In this document: piece after piece, positions 26,082-34,168 of the stretch
Layout: each line of letters opens with the position of its first letter
Position numbering within the stretch: position 1 is the first letter of the stretch
NCBI GenBank assembly: GCA_964425595.1
Contig: CAYRMW010000002.1
Location: 1 to 64,000, forward strand
From: Caccovicinus sp964425595
Lineage (GTDB): Bacteria > Bacillota > Clostridia > Lachnospirales > Lachnospiraceae
Reading direction: 5' to 3'
Length of the DNA: 64,000 bases
The notes under the pieces: generated by a model
Seen by the model: the letters and a program-made list of their open reading frames with translations, nothing else
Told to the model about the DNA's origin: nothing
The model's database searches: none
Made by a program: the position numbers and the translations under genes

Positions 26082-26280
26082 TTATCCACAATATCCACAA
26101 AGTTTTCAACATTTTATGTAAAGAAATCCTGTGGATGGTTTTGTTCACATAAAAAGTTCGCTGACAATTTGGAAAAGCCTTGATTTTCCTTGCTTTCGGC
26201 CGGTTTTCTTCTCTTTTTGGCGGGTAATCCACCAGATTATCCACATTATCCACAATACCCACAGCCACATCTGTGGATAA
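26082..26280. promoter_or_regulatory. Cluster of DnaA boxes upstream of the helicase-loading genes
   Basis: Perfect TTATCCACA boxes lie at 26082-26090, 26237-26245 and 26246-26254 (plus) and 26272-26280 (minus). Near matches are ATATCCACA at 26091-26099, TTGTTCACA at 26141-26149, ATACCCACA at 26255-26263 and a minus-strand CCATCCACA at 26130-26138. The stretch between the two groups is AT-rich. It fills the 261-nt gap between murC and the DnaD-like gene. It could be a DnaA-controlled promoter, a DnaA titration site or a replication-linked element. Confidence 0.85.
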
Positions 26281-26341
26281 CCGGAGGAAATTCCTTTTCC
26301 TGAAGGCGGTGGAAGCAGGCAAAGCAGAAAGGATGAAGGGC

Positions 26342-27346
26342 ATGGAGTGGGATTTTAACGGTCAGTTTCAGATCGACGCGACGCTGGTGCCGAATCGTTT
26401 TATCGACCAGTATATGGCCGGGGCCAGCGGCGAGTATGTCAAGATCTATCTGTACCTTCTGCGCCACCGCGACAGGCTCCCGGATGAAGCCCGGACGGCG
26501 GAGGATCTCCACTGTACGGAAGGGGATGTGCGGCGTGCCATCGCTTACTGGCAGAAGGCCGGCGTGTTTACGTCGCCGGCGGGAAAAGAGCGGGACAAAG
26601 ACGGGACGGACGATGCACCAGGAAGGGAAAACCCGCCGGCGCCAACGCGCACTTCACGGGACTATCCTTCGGAGAACATGGGACGTCTTTCCGCGGATGA
26701 GGATTTTACGCAGCTTCTTTATATCGCGCAGAAATACATGAACAAGGTCTTTACCCAGCGGGAGTGCCAGGTATTTGGTTATCTGTACGACGAGCTGAAG
26801 CTTTCGGCGGAGCTTCTGGAATACCTCGTGGAATACTGCGTGCAAAACGGACATACCAGCATCCGGTACATGGAGACGGTAGCTTTGAACTGGCATCAGC
26901 GGGGGCTGCGCACGGTGGAGGAGGCCAGGGCCTGCAGCGCCGGCTTCCAGAAGGATTATTTTGCGGTGATGAAGGCGTTTGGCCTGACGGATCGGAGGCC
27001 GGCAGAGGCGGAAAAGCGTTTTATGGAGAACTGGTTCGGCGCGTGGGGATTTACCCGGGAAGTGGTGGTGGAGGCCTGCAACCGGACGATCGAGGCGACG
27101 CACAGCCCCAGCTTTAAATACGCGGACAAGATCCTTGCCCAGTGGAAAAAGGCCGGGGTCAGGAATCTTTCCGATGTGGAGGAGCTGGATATGATCCGCC
27201 GCAGCCAGGAACGGCAGAAAGACGGCAAGGGGACGAAGGCTTCCGGAACGCGAAACACCGCTAACCGGTTCCACAATTTTCAGCAGAGCGCGACGGATTA
27301 TGATTCGCTGATGATGGAGAAGGTGCGGGCCAGGATGAAAGAATGA
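26342..27346 (+). CDS. DnaD-domain replication initiation protein
   Basis: Primosome-type DNA-remodelling protein that, in Firmicutes, helps bring the replicative helicase to DNA. The N-terminal part (EWDFNGQFQIDATLVPNRFIDQYM) is a winged-helix-like region. After a charged Pro-rich linker, a C-terminal DnaD/DnaB_2 domain (about residues 130-265) is seen around YLVEYCVQNGHTSIRYMETVALNW and FKYADKILAQWKKAGV. Start ATG 26342 is chosen because AAAGGA lies 8 nt upstream; an in-frame GTG at 26273 lies inside the DnaA boxes. The helicase loader follows 68 nt downstream, consistent with a joint role. Confidence 0.85.
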   Translation: MEWDFNGQFQIDATLVPNRFIDQYMAGASGEYVKIYLYLLRHRDRLPDEARTAEDLHCTEGDVRRAIAYWQKAGVFTSPAGKERDKDGTDDAPGRENPPAPTRTSRDYPSENMGRLSADEDFTQLLYIAQKYMNKVFTQRECQVFGYLYDELKLSAELLEYLVEYCVQNGHTSIRYMETVALNWHQRGLRTVEEARACSAGFQKDYFAVMKAFGLTDRRPAEAEKRFMENWFGAWGFTREVVVEACNRTIEATHSPSFKYADKILAQWKKAGVRNLSDVEELDMIRRSQERQKDGKGTKASGTRNTANRFHNFQQSATDYDSLMMEKVRARMKE

Positions 27347-27414
27347 GCCGGCATGCGCGGCGGGCTGCCGCGTGAGCGCGTGGCGGGCTTTGAGAAAGAG
27401 GAGCGGACAGAGAC

Positions 27415-28395
27415 ATGGCGTTGAGCAATTCGCAGTATCAGGAGATCATGCGGGAGTATCAGGCCCGCCAGCTGGAAAATAAACATGAACAGGATGAGCG
27501 GGTCCGGGAAGTTTACCAGGCCCTTCCGGCGGTGCGGGAATTAGACCAGGCGGTCAGCAGCTGCGCCGTGCGCCGCGCGAAGGAGCTGTTAAACGGCGAT
27601 GAGCAGGCGTTAAAGCGGCTGCGGGAGGAAATACGGGATCTGCGGGAGCAAAAGACCATCCTTTTGGCTTCCCGCGGGTATCCGGCGGATTATATGGAGA
27701 TGCGCTACCGCTGCCCGGACTGTAAGGATACCGGCTACACGGAGGACGGCAGGAAATGCCACTGCTTCCGCAGGGCGCAGATCCGTCTCCTGTATGCCCA
27801 GTCTAATCTGGAAACGATCCTGAAACGGGAGAATTTCGACACGTTTTCCTTCCGGTATTTTGATGATACCCGCATTGAGCCGTCGGTGGGGACCACGGTG
27901 GCGCGCTACATGAAGAAGGTTTACGGCTGGTGCCGGGATTTCGCGGATCACTTCGATGAGAAGGGCGGGAACCTCCTTTTTACCGGAACGACGGGGAGAG
28001 GGAAGACCTTTCTGACAAACTGCATCGCCAAGGCGCTTCTGGATTCATATCATTCGGTGATCTATCTGTCGGCCCATGACCTGTTCGAAGTGTTTTCCAG
28101 GAACCGGTTTGATCACCAGACGGAGGAAGAGATGAAGGATATGTATCAGTTCATCCTGGAATGTGATCTTCTGATCATTGACGATCTGGGGACAGAACTG
28201 AACAACAGCTTTACCTCTTCCCAGTTATTTTTTTGTATGAACCAGAGGCTGCTGAGCGGCCGTTCTACCATTATCTCCACGAACCTGTCCTTAGACCGGC
28301 TCAGGGATGAGTATACAGACCGGGTCACTTCCCGGATCATGAGCAATTATACGGTGATCCCGCTGTACGGCGAGGATATCCGGCTCAGGATCTGA
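27415..28395 (+). CDS. Replicative helicase loader, DnaI/DnaC-like AAA+ ATPase
   Basis: AAA+ ATPase of the DnaC/IstB group, 326 residues. A helical N-terminal part is followed by a Cys cluster (YRCPDCKDTG...KCHCF, about residues 98-120) that fits the zinc module of DnaI. Walker A is FTGTTGRGKTFL, Walker B LLIIDDLGTE, with sensor-1 STNLS and a terminal Arg-containing segment. The zinc module and the DnaD-like neighbour argue for helicase loading rather than an IstB transposition helper; no transposase is near. GAGGAG lies 11 nt before ATG 27415. Confidence 0.9.
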   Translation: MALSNSQYQEIMREYQARQLENKHEQDERVREVYQALPAVRELDQAVSSCAVRRAKELLNGDEQALKRLREEIRDLREQKTILLASRGYPADYMEMRYRCPDCKDTGYTEDGRKCHCFRRAQIRLLYAQSNLETILKRENFDTFSFRYFDDTRIEPSVGTTVARYMKKVYGWCRDFADHFDEKGGNLLFTGTTGRGKTFLTNCIAKALLDSYHSVIYLSAHDLFEVFSRNRFDHQTEEEMKDMYQFILECDLLIIDDLGTELNNSFTSSQLFFCMNQRLLSGRSTIISTNLSLDRLRDEYTDRVTSRIMSNYTVIPLYGEDIRLRI

Positions 28396-28440
28396 GGATG
28401 GGCGGAGGAAAACGCGGGTAAATTGTACAAAAAGAACTGA

Positions 28441-28496
28441 TTTGTATACAAAATCCCTGGCTGTGGCTTGACTAATCGGGAGCAGGATGTTATAAA
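28441..28496 (+). promoter_or_regulatory. prs promoter with upstream palindrome
   Basis: TTGACT (28468-28473) and TATAAA (28491-28496) are 17 bp apart. A perfect 12-bp palindrome TTTGTATACAAA lies at 28441-28452, upstream of the -35. Its core resembles operators of GntR-family regulators (TTGTATACAA), but no such regulator is in the window. Confidence 0.65.
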
Positions 28497-28550
28497 AGAA
28501 CCGATAAAAACGCGGAAATGCAGAGAGCATCAGGATAATGGAGGGAAAAC

Positions 28551-29723
28551 ATGCTGTACGAAGAAAAGATCATTGAGACCATTCCGGTGGGGCCGTTGGG
28601 CCTGATTCCCCTGAAGAGCTGCGCGGAGCTGGGGAGAAAGGTCGATGAGTACCTGGTTGCGTGGCGGAAGGAGCGGGAAAGTGAACACAAGTCCACGATC
28701 GCCTTTGCCGGGTATCAGAGAGACAGCTACATTGTAAAGGCGTCTACGCCGCGGTTTGGCTCCGGCGAAGGAAAGGGCATGCTGGAGGAATCGGTTCGCG
28801 GCGATGATCTGTATATCATGGTTGACGTATGCAACTACAACCTGACGTATTCTTTGTGCGGGATGACCAACCATATGTCTCCGGACGATCACTTCCAGGA
28901 TCTGAAGCGGGTGATCGCCGCGGCTGCCGGAAAGGCCAGGCGCATCAACGTGATCATGCCCTTCCTGTATGAAAGCCGTCAGCACAAGCGTTCCGGCAGA
29001 GAGTCGTTGGACTGCGCGCTGGCGCTTGAGGAACTGGTGCGCATGGGGGTGGAGAACATCATTACGTTTGATGCGCATGACCCCAGAGTGCAGAACGCCA
29101 TTCCGCTTAAAGGGTTTGAGACGGTACAGCCGATCTATCAGTTTATCAAGCATCTGCTGCGGCATGAGACGGAGCTGCAGATTGACAGCGACCACATGAT
29201 GGTGATCAGCCCCGACGAGGGAGGCATGAACCGCGCGGTTTATTTTGCCAATGTTCTGGGACTGGATATGGGGATGTTCTACAAGAGGCGGGATTATACC
29301 CGGATCGTGAACGGACGCAACCCCATCGTGGCTCATGAATTCCTGGGTTCCGAGGTGGCCGGGAAGGACGTGCTGATCATTGATGATATGATCTCCTCCG
29401 GCGATAGCATGCTGGATGTGGCCAAGGAGCTGAAGAAACGCAAGGCCAGGAAGGTCTTTGTCTGCGCGACCTTCGGCCTGTTTACCAACGGCCTGGCCAG
29501 GTTTGACGAATACTATGAGCGCGGCATGATCGACCGGATCCTGACGACCAATCTGGTCTACCAGACGCCGGAGCTTTTGTCCAGGCCATATTATATTGAT
29601 GTGGATCTGAGCAAGTATATTGCGCTGATTATTGACAATTTAAATCATGACGCTTCCTTAAGCGAGCTGCTGAATCCGACGACAAGGATCAACCGTTGCC
29701 TGGAGGCGTACAGGAACCGATAA
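28551..29723 (+). CDS. prs: Ribose-phosphate pyrophosphokinase, divergent long form
   Basis: Makes PRPP from ribose 5-phosphate and ATP for nucleotide, His and Trp synthesis. At 390 residues it is longer than the usual ~315. The PRPP-binding loop reads VLIIDDMISSGDSMLDVA instead of the common DDMIDTAG pattern. The catalytic flexible loop is still visible as FYKRRDYTR, and the ATP-site region as YESRQHKRSGRESLDCALALEEL. Long Prs variants of this kind are often annotated as ribose-phosphate pyrophosphokinase in Clostridia. It has its own promoter and a GGAGG site before ATG 28551. Confidence 0.85.
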   Translation: MLYEEKIIETIPVGPLGLIPLKSCAELGRKVDEYLVAWRKERESEHKSTIAFAGYQRDSYIVKASTPRFGSGEGKGMLEESVRGDDLYIMVDVCNYNLTYSLCGMTNHMSPDDHFQDLKRVIAAAAGKARRINVIMPFLYESRQHKRSGRESLDCALALEELVRMGVENIITFDAHDPRVQNAIPLKGFETVQPIYQFIKHLLRHETELQIDSDHMMVISPDEGGMNRAVYFANVLGLDMGMFYKRRDYTRIVNGRNPIVAHEFLGSEVAGKDVLIIDDMISSGDSMLDVAKELKKRKARKVFVCATFGLFTNGLARFDEYYERGMIDRILTTNLVYQTPELLSRPYYIDVDLSKYIALIIDNLNHDASLSELLNPTTRINRCLEAYRNR

Positions 29724-29816
29724 GGAGAGCCTGCTGCAAAGGTGCGGCGGAACCGGCAGGGAGACAGTGCTGCGGGCGGGACGGCAGGATGGACAGAAAG
29801 CGGGTAGAAGAGACAG

Positions 29817-32300
29817 ATGAAGCGATTGCTGCAGCGGATCGGCATCCTGTTCGCGATTTTTGTCGCCGCGGGCGCCGGATATTTTTACTGGATATTTAAC
29901 CGCACCGCGGAAAGCGGCACCGTGTATACCTCCATGGAGGAATCGGAGCTTCCCGTGGTATATGTAAACGCGCTTGGCAGGGAGATGAACTGCCTGTACG
30001 GTTATGTGCAGGAGATGGATGCCGCGGGGCTTCGGGACAGCCTGACGGTCCTGCCGGATGACCGGAGCCTGGATATCCGGATCGCCCGCTGCAAGGGAAC
30101 GGTTACCGGGATCTACTATGAAGTCCGTACCCTGGACCGCAGCCGTCTTCTGGAGAGGACCAGCGTGGAGGACTGGACGGAGGGCGAGGACGGAACGACA
30201 GCTTCACTGCCCATCCAGAACCTGCTGGAAGAGGATCAGGAGTACCTTCTGACGCTGACGGTGGAGACGGATGTCAACGGTGCGGTGCGCTATTACACCA
30301 GGATCGTCTGGACGGACAACACCAAAGCGCAGCAGATGGTTGATCTGGCCGTGGAATTTTCCGCGAAGACGTTTGAAGCGGGGCAGGCGTCCTGGCTTGC
30401 GCCTTATCTGGAAAGCGACAGCACAGGAGACAATACTAATCTGGGACGGGTAAACCTCCATTCCAGTTCATCCCAGATCACCTGGGGCGGCCTCGCGATG
30501 GAGCAGGCAGGAGAGGTCCTGGTCACGTTAAAGGAGTTGAATGGCGACATGGCTTCGGTGACGCTGGAATACCTTGCTGTCCGCAGCCCGTCGGACGACC
30601 CGGATCAGACCGAATATTATGAGGTAGAGGACAGCTTTACCATGCGCTGGGGCGATCCGCGGATCTACATGATGGATTTTGAGCGCCGGGTGGATCAGAT
30701 CTTTACCGGCAGCCAGGAGCTGTTTACCGGGAGCCGCATCCTCCTTGGCATTGCCGGGGACGACCAGCTGCAGGTGGAGAAGAGCCCGGACGGGAAGATC
30801 AGCGCTTTTGTGACCAATGGGGATCTGTGGTGCTTTGATCAGAACGAAAGACGGGCGGTCAATGTCTTTTCGTTCCGCAGCAGCAATGAGCAGGGGCTTT
30901 GCCCCTCGTACGCTCAGCACGCGATCCGGATCCTGGATGTGTCGGACGAAGGGGATGTGGACTTCCTGGTATACGGCTACATGAACCGGGGAGCGCATGA
31001 GGGCTGTATGGGACTGGCCATGTACCACTACAGCAGCGACGGCCAGGCGTTGGAGGAAAGGTTTTTCGCGCCGGTGACGGAAAGTTTTGAGCGGCTGAAG
31101 ATGGACATCCAGGAGCTGGCTTATTTAAATGCGTCCGGGATGCTGTATGTGAAGGTGGATAATGGGATCTATGCCATCGACTTATCCAGCGGTGAGTACA
31201 TGATCGTGGCCGAAGGGCTGGAAGAGGGCGCTTACGCCATCAGTCAGGATCAGACGCGGCTTGCCTGGCAGGAAGGGAGCCAGATCTATCAGGCGGAGGC
31301 GATCGCCCTGATGGATCTGGAGACTGGGACCAAGAATGAGATCTACGCGCAGGACGGCGGATATCTGCGGGTGCTGGGATTTGTGGGCGACGATTTTATT
31401 TACGGCCTTGCCCATGAAGGGAGCCAGTGGGTGATCAACGGACGGGTGGAGGAGCTTCCCATGTATGCCCTGGAGATCCTGGGGGAAGACATGGAAGTGC
31501 AGACCCGGTACGAGAGAGAAGGTTATTACATTGCCGGGGTTACGGTGGGGGACAGCCGGATTCATCTGAAGCGGATTGTCCAGGTGTCCGAAGATACCTA
31601 TGAATCGGTGGATGAAGATACCATTGTGTGTAATGAAGAGATTGCCGATGACAGTCTGGATGGGATAGGCTGGTATGCGGATACCGAGAGGCAGAGAGTC
31701 TATTATGTCCAGCTGGACGGAGAGATCGGGAGCGGCCGGGCCATCCGTATCTTCTCGCCGGGGAAAATCACTTACGCCAGCGCAGCGGTGCTGAACTTAA
31801 GTTCTTCGGTGTCGGTGCCGGGCATGGTCTTTTGCGCTTACGGCGGCGGCCATCTGCTTGGGGTTACCAGAGATTTTTCTGAGGCAGTGACGCTGGCTTA
31901 TGAGAAGATGGGCACGGTAACCAATGCGGACGGAGAGATCCTCTGGAGCCGGGTCGACAAGCCTGCCTCAGCTTCTGTCCAGAACGCGGCGGAGGCATCC
32001 GCCAGGCTGTTGTCTCATCTGGATGAGTTTGACGGGAACCGGGAGTTTTCGGACGGGGTGATCCTTCTGGACGCCAGAGGGCTGACGCTCAGCCAGGTGC
32101 AGTATTTCCTGGGGAAGGGCTGGCCGGTACTGGCCTATGGCTCTGAGCAGGAGCGGTATGTGCTGATCGGTTATGACCAGTATAATGTCACGATCTATCA
32201 GCCGGAGACCGGGGAGAGCTGGAAGATGGGCCTGAATGACGGCACCGCTTATTTTTCGGCGGCGGGAAATGACTTTATCTGCGCGGTCTTCGAGGAATGA
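29817..32300 (+). CDS. Large membrane-anchored extracytoplasmic protein of unknown function
   Basis: Not recognised. One N-terminal transmembrane helix (about residues 5-27) leaves some 800 residues outside the cell. The middle (about 330-640) has repeated short beta-strand segments with Asp/Gly turns, such as KVDNGIYAIDLSSGEYMIVAEGLEEGAYAIS and the DQTRLAWQEGSQIY stretch after it, suggesting a beta-propeller. The end (about 740-825: LSQVQYFLGKGWPVLAYG, RYVLIGYDQYNVTIYQPETG) resembles the C-terminal half of a C39-like peptidase fold, but the expected His is replaced in RYVLIGYD and no catalytic Cys is evident. It lies between prs and murA; a cell-envelope role is possible but unproven. No clear Shine-Dalgarno precedes ATG 29817. 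Confidence 0.6.
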   Translation: MKRLLQRIGILFAIFVAAGAGYFYWIFNRTAESGTVYTSMEESELPVVYVNALGREMNCLYGYVQEMDAAGLRDSLTVLPDDRSLDIRIARCKGTVTGIYYEVRTLDRSRLLERTSVEDWTEGEDGTTASLPIQNLLEEDQEYLLTLTVETDVNGAVRYYTRIVWTDNTKAQQMVDLAVEFSAKTFEAGQASWLAPYLESDSTGDNTNLGRVNLHSSSSQITWGGLAMEQAGEVLVTLKELNGDMASVTLEYLAVRSPSDDPDQTEYYEVEDSFTMRWGDPRIYMMDFERRVDQIFTGSQELFTGSRILLGIAGDDQLQVEKSPDGKISAFVTNGDLWCFDQNERRAVNVFSFRSSNEQGLCPSYAQHAIRILDVSDEGDVDFLVYGYMNRGAHEGCMGLAMYHYSSDGQALEERFFAPVTESFERLKMDIQELAYLNASGMLYVKVDNGIYAIDLSSGEYMIVAEGLEEGAYAISQDQTRLAWQEGSQIYQAEAIALMDLETGTKNEIYAQDGGYLRVLGFVGDDFIYGLAHEGSQWVINGRVEELPMYALEILGEDMEVQTRYEREGYYIAGVTVGDSRIHLKRIVQVSEDTYESVDEDTIVCNEEIADDSLDGIGWYADTERQRVYYVQLDGEIGSGRAIRIFSPGKITYASAAVLNLSSSVSVPGMVFCAYGGGHLLGVTRDFSEAVTLAYEKMGTVTNADGEILWSRVDKPASASVQNAAEASARLLSHLDEFDGNREFSDGVILLDARGLTLSQVQYFLGKGWPVLAYGSEQERYVLIGYDQYNVTIYQPETGESWKMGLNDGTAYFSAAGNDFICAVFEE

Positions 32301-32355
32301 TCATCCGAAATGCCGGACGCGGGCGGAAACGGCCCTGCCGGTTTGCGCGGCAAGC

Positions 32356-32447
32356 TTTACAAAATGACATAAAATGGTATATAATGTGGGGGAGAACCGT
32401 AAGATCGTTTGGGATATCGGATGCCGGAGAGCGCGGCGTTGCTCTCC
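32356..32447 (+). promoter_or_regulatory. murA promoter and leader hairpin
   Basis: TTTACA (32356-32361) and TATAAT (32380-32385) are 18 bp apart. The leader contains a 7-bp hairpin GGAGAGC/GCTCTCC (32426-32447) about 25 nt before the start codon. Confidence 0.65.
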
Positions 32448-32472
32448 CGATCCATAATCATAGAGGTGCAAA

Positions 32473-33765
32473 ATGGAACAATATATCATGAAGGGCGGCA
32501 ATCCGCTGGTCGGTGAGGTCAATATCAGTGGGGCGAAGAACGCTGCTCTGGGGATTTTGGCCGCGTCGGTGATGACCGATGAAGAAGTAGTGATCGAAAA
32601 TCTGCCGGATGTGCGGGATATCAAGGTGATGCTGGAGGCGATCGAGGAGATCGGGGCCAGGGTGGACAGGATGGACTGCCACACGGTGCGGATCAATGCC
32701 TCCGGGATCGGCGAGGTGTCAGTGGACGATGAGTATATCCGCCGTATCCGTGCTTCCTATTATTTTATCGGCGCGCTCCTGGGGAAGTATAAGAGCGCGC
32801 AGGTTCCCCTTCCGGGAGGGTGTAACATCGGCAGCCGCCCCATTGACCTGCATCTGAAGGGGTTTCGCGCCCTCGGCGCGGAGATCATGGTGGAGCGGGG
32901 GGCGGTGATCGCCCATGCCATCGATCTGGTCGGCGCACATCTGTACCTGGATAAGGTATCGGTGGGGGCGACCATTAATGTGATGATGGCGGCCACTCTG
33001 GCGGATGGCCTGACGATCATCGAGAATGCGGCCAAAGAGCCGCATGTCGTGGATGTGGCTAACTTCCTGAACAGCATGGGGGCCAATATCAAGGGCGCCG
33101 GCACGGACGTGATCCGTATCCGCGGCGTAGCCCGCCTCCATGGTACGGAATATTCCATCATCCCCGATCAAATCGAGGCAGGCACCTTCATGTGCGCCGC
33201 GGCGATCACCCGGGGCGATGTGATGGTCCGGAACGTGATCCCGAAGCATCTGGAGGCGATTTCCGCGAAGCTGACCGAGATCGGCTGCGAAGTGATCGAG
33301 TTTGACGACGCGGTGCGGGTGGTCGGCAAGCCCGTTCAGTACCACACGAATATCAATACGCTTCCCTATCCGGGTTTTCCTACGGATATGCAGCCACAGA
33401 TCACGGTTACCCTGGCTCTGGCAAGAGGGACCAGCATCGTGACGGAGAGCATTTTTGAGAACCGGTTCAAATATGTGGATGAGCTGGCCCGTATGGGCGG
33501 AAATATCAAGGTGGAGGGCAATGTGGCCGTCATTGACGGAGTGAGGAGCTTTTCCGGCGCCGCGGTGAACGCGCCGGATCTGCGGGCAGGCGCCGCGCTG
33601 GTGATCGCCGGCCTGGCGGCTGAAGGCTATACCGTGGTGGATGAGATCGGCTATATCCAGAGAGGATATGAGCGCTTTGACGAGAAGCTGCGCGGTCTTG
33701 GCGCCATGATCGAGAAGGTGGATTCGGAGAAGGAAGCCCTGAAGTTCCGCCTGCGCATCGGCTAG
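32473..33765 (+). CDS. murA: UDP-N-acetylglucosamine 1-carboxyvinyltransferase
   Basis: Transfers enolpyruvate from PEP to UDP-GlcNAc, the first committed step of peptidoglycan synthesis. The fosfomycin-target Cys is present in PLPGGCNIGSRPIDLH (about residue 118). GAKNAALGILAA near the N terminus and the later YPGFPTDMQPQ segment are diagnostic. At 430 residues it is full length. Firmicutes often have two MurA paralogues; which one this is cannot be told here. Confidence 0.96.
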   Translation: MEQYIMKGGNPLVGEVNISGAKNAALGILAASVMTDEEVVIENLPDVRDIKVMLEAIEEIGARVDRMDCHTVRINASGIGEVSVDDEYIRRIRASYYFIGALLGKYKSAQVPLPGGCNIGSRPIDLHLKGFRALGAEIMVERGAVIAHAIDLVGAHLYLDKVSVGATINVMMAATLADGLTIIENAAKEPHVVDVANFLNSMGANIKGAGTDVIRIRGVARLHGTEYSIIPDQIEAGTFMCAAAITRGDVMVRNVIPKHLEAISAKLTEIGCEVIEFDDAVRVVGKPVQYHTNINTLPYPGFPTDMQPQITVTLALARGTSIVTESIFENRFKYVDELARMGGNIKVEGNVAVIDGVRSFSGAAVNAPDLRAGAALVIAGLAAEGYTVVDEIGYIQRGYERFDEKLRGLGAMIEKVDSEKEALKFRLRIG

Positions 33766-33790
33766 AGGAGGAAAAGCTGCTCAAAAGCTA

Positions 33791-33819
33791 TTGACAGACC
33801 GAAAGAAATGACTTACTAT
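33791..33819 (+). promoter_or_regulatory. Promoter of the metK transcript
   Basis: TTGACA (33791-33796) and TACTAT (33814-33819) are 17 bp apart. The resulting leader is about 340 nt, with a CGCGGC/GCCGCG hairpin (33829-33855) before the SAM aptamer. Confidence 0.7.
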
Positions 33820-33902
33820 ATGCTGTGTCGCGGCACTGCGTTTGCGCGAGCCGCGGGACGTTTGGTATGGTACCCCCAAAATTGAAAAATTCGTAAATAT
33901 CC

Positions 33903-34103
33903 CTTATTCAGAGTGATGGAGAGGTAAGGATCTGTGAAGTCACGGCAACCCCGGTTGCGCATCGCGAAGAGAAGAGCGTATGCCAGGATCGGAAGGTGCC
34001 AGCCTGAGCGAGGGCGGCAGGGAGGGCCTGCTGCGTATCGAGCAATAAGAGGATTTGCAGGAGATGATCTTCAGGTCCGCTTATACGCGGGCTTTTCTTT
34101 TTG
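33903..34103 (+). promoter_or_regulatory. SAM-I riboswitch with transcription terminator, upstream of metK
   Basis: P1 is CTTATT (33903-33908) with AATAAG (34044-34049). Between them are the S-box hallmarks: CAGAGTGATGGAG, a GTGAAGTCACGGCAACC segment and GAAGGTGCCAGCC. Downstream, GTCCGC (34075-34080) pairs with GCGGGC (34087-34092), followed by TTTTCTTTTT: an intrinsic terminator. The P1 3' strand can instead pair with CTTAT in the terminator loop region (34080-34084). SAM binding should therefore release the terminator and switch metK off. The 403-nt gene-free stretch 33766-34168 is explained by this element and its promoter. Confidence 0.92.
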
Positions 34104-34168
34104 CCGTCACAAAAACCAAAAGGCTGCCTCTCCGGCGGCAAAATAGCAGAAGCGAGGAGAATGAAGAG

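Noticed and set aside
27415..28395. IstB-type transposition helper
   Set aside because: The zinc module, DnaD-like neighbour and absence of a transposase favour a DnaI-type helicase loader.
34055..34168. N-terminal extension of MetK
   Set aside because: It lies in the riboswitch terminator region; MetK homology starts at 34169.
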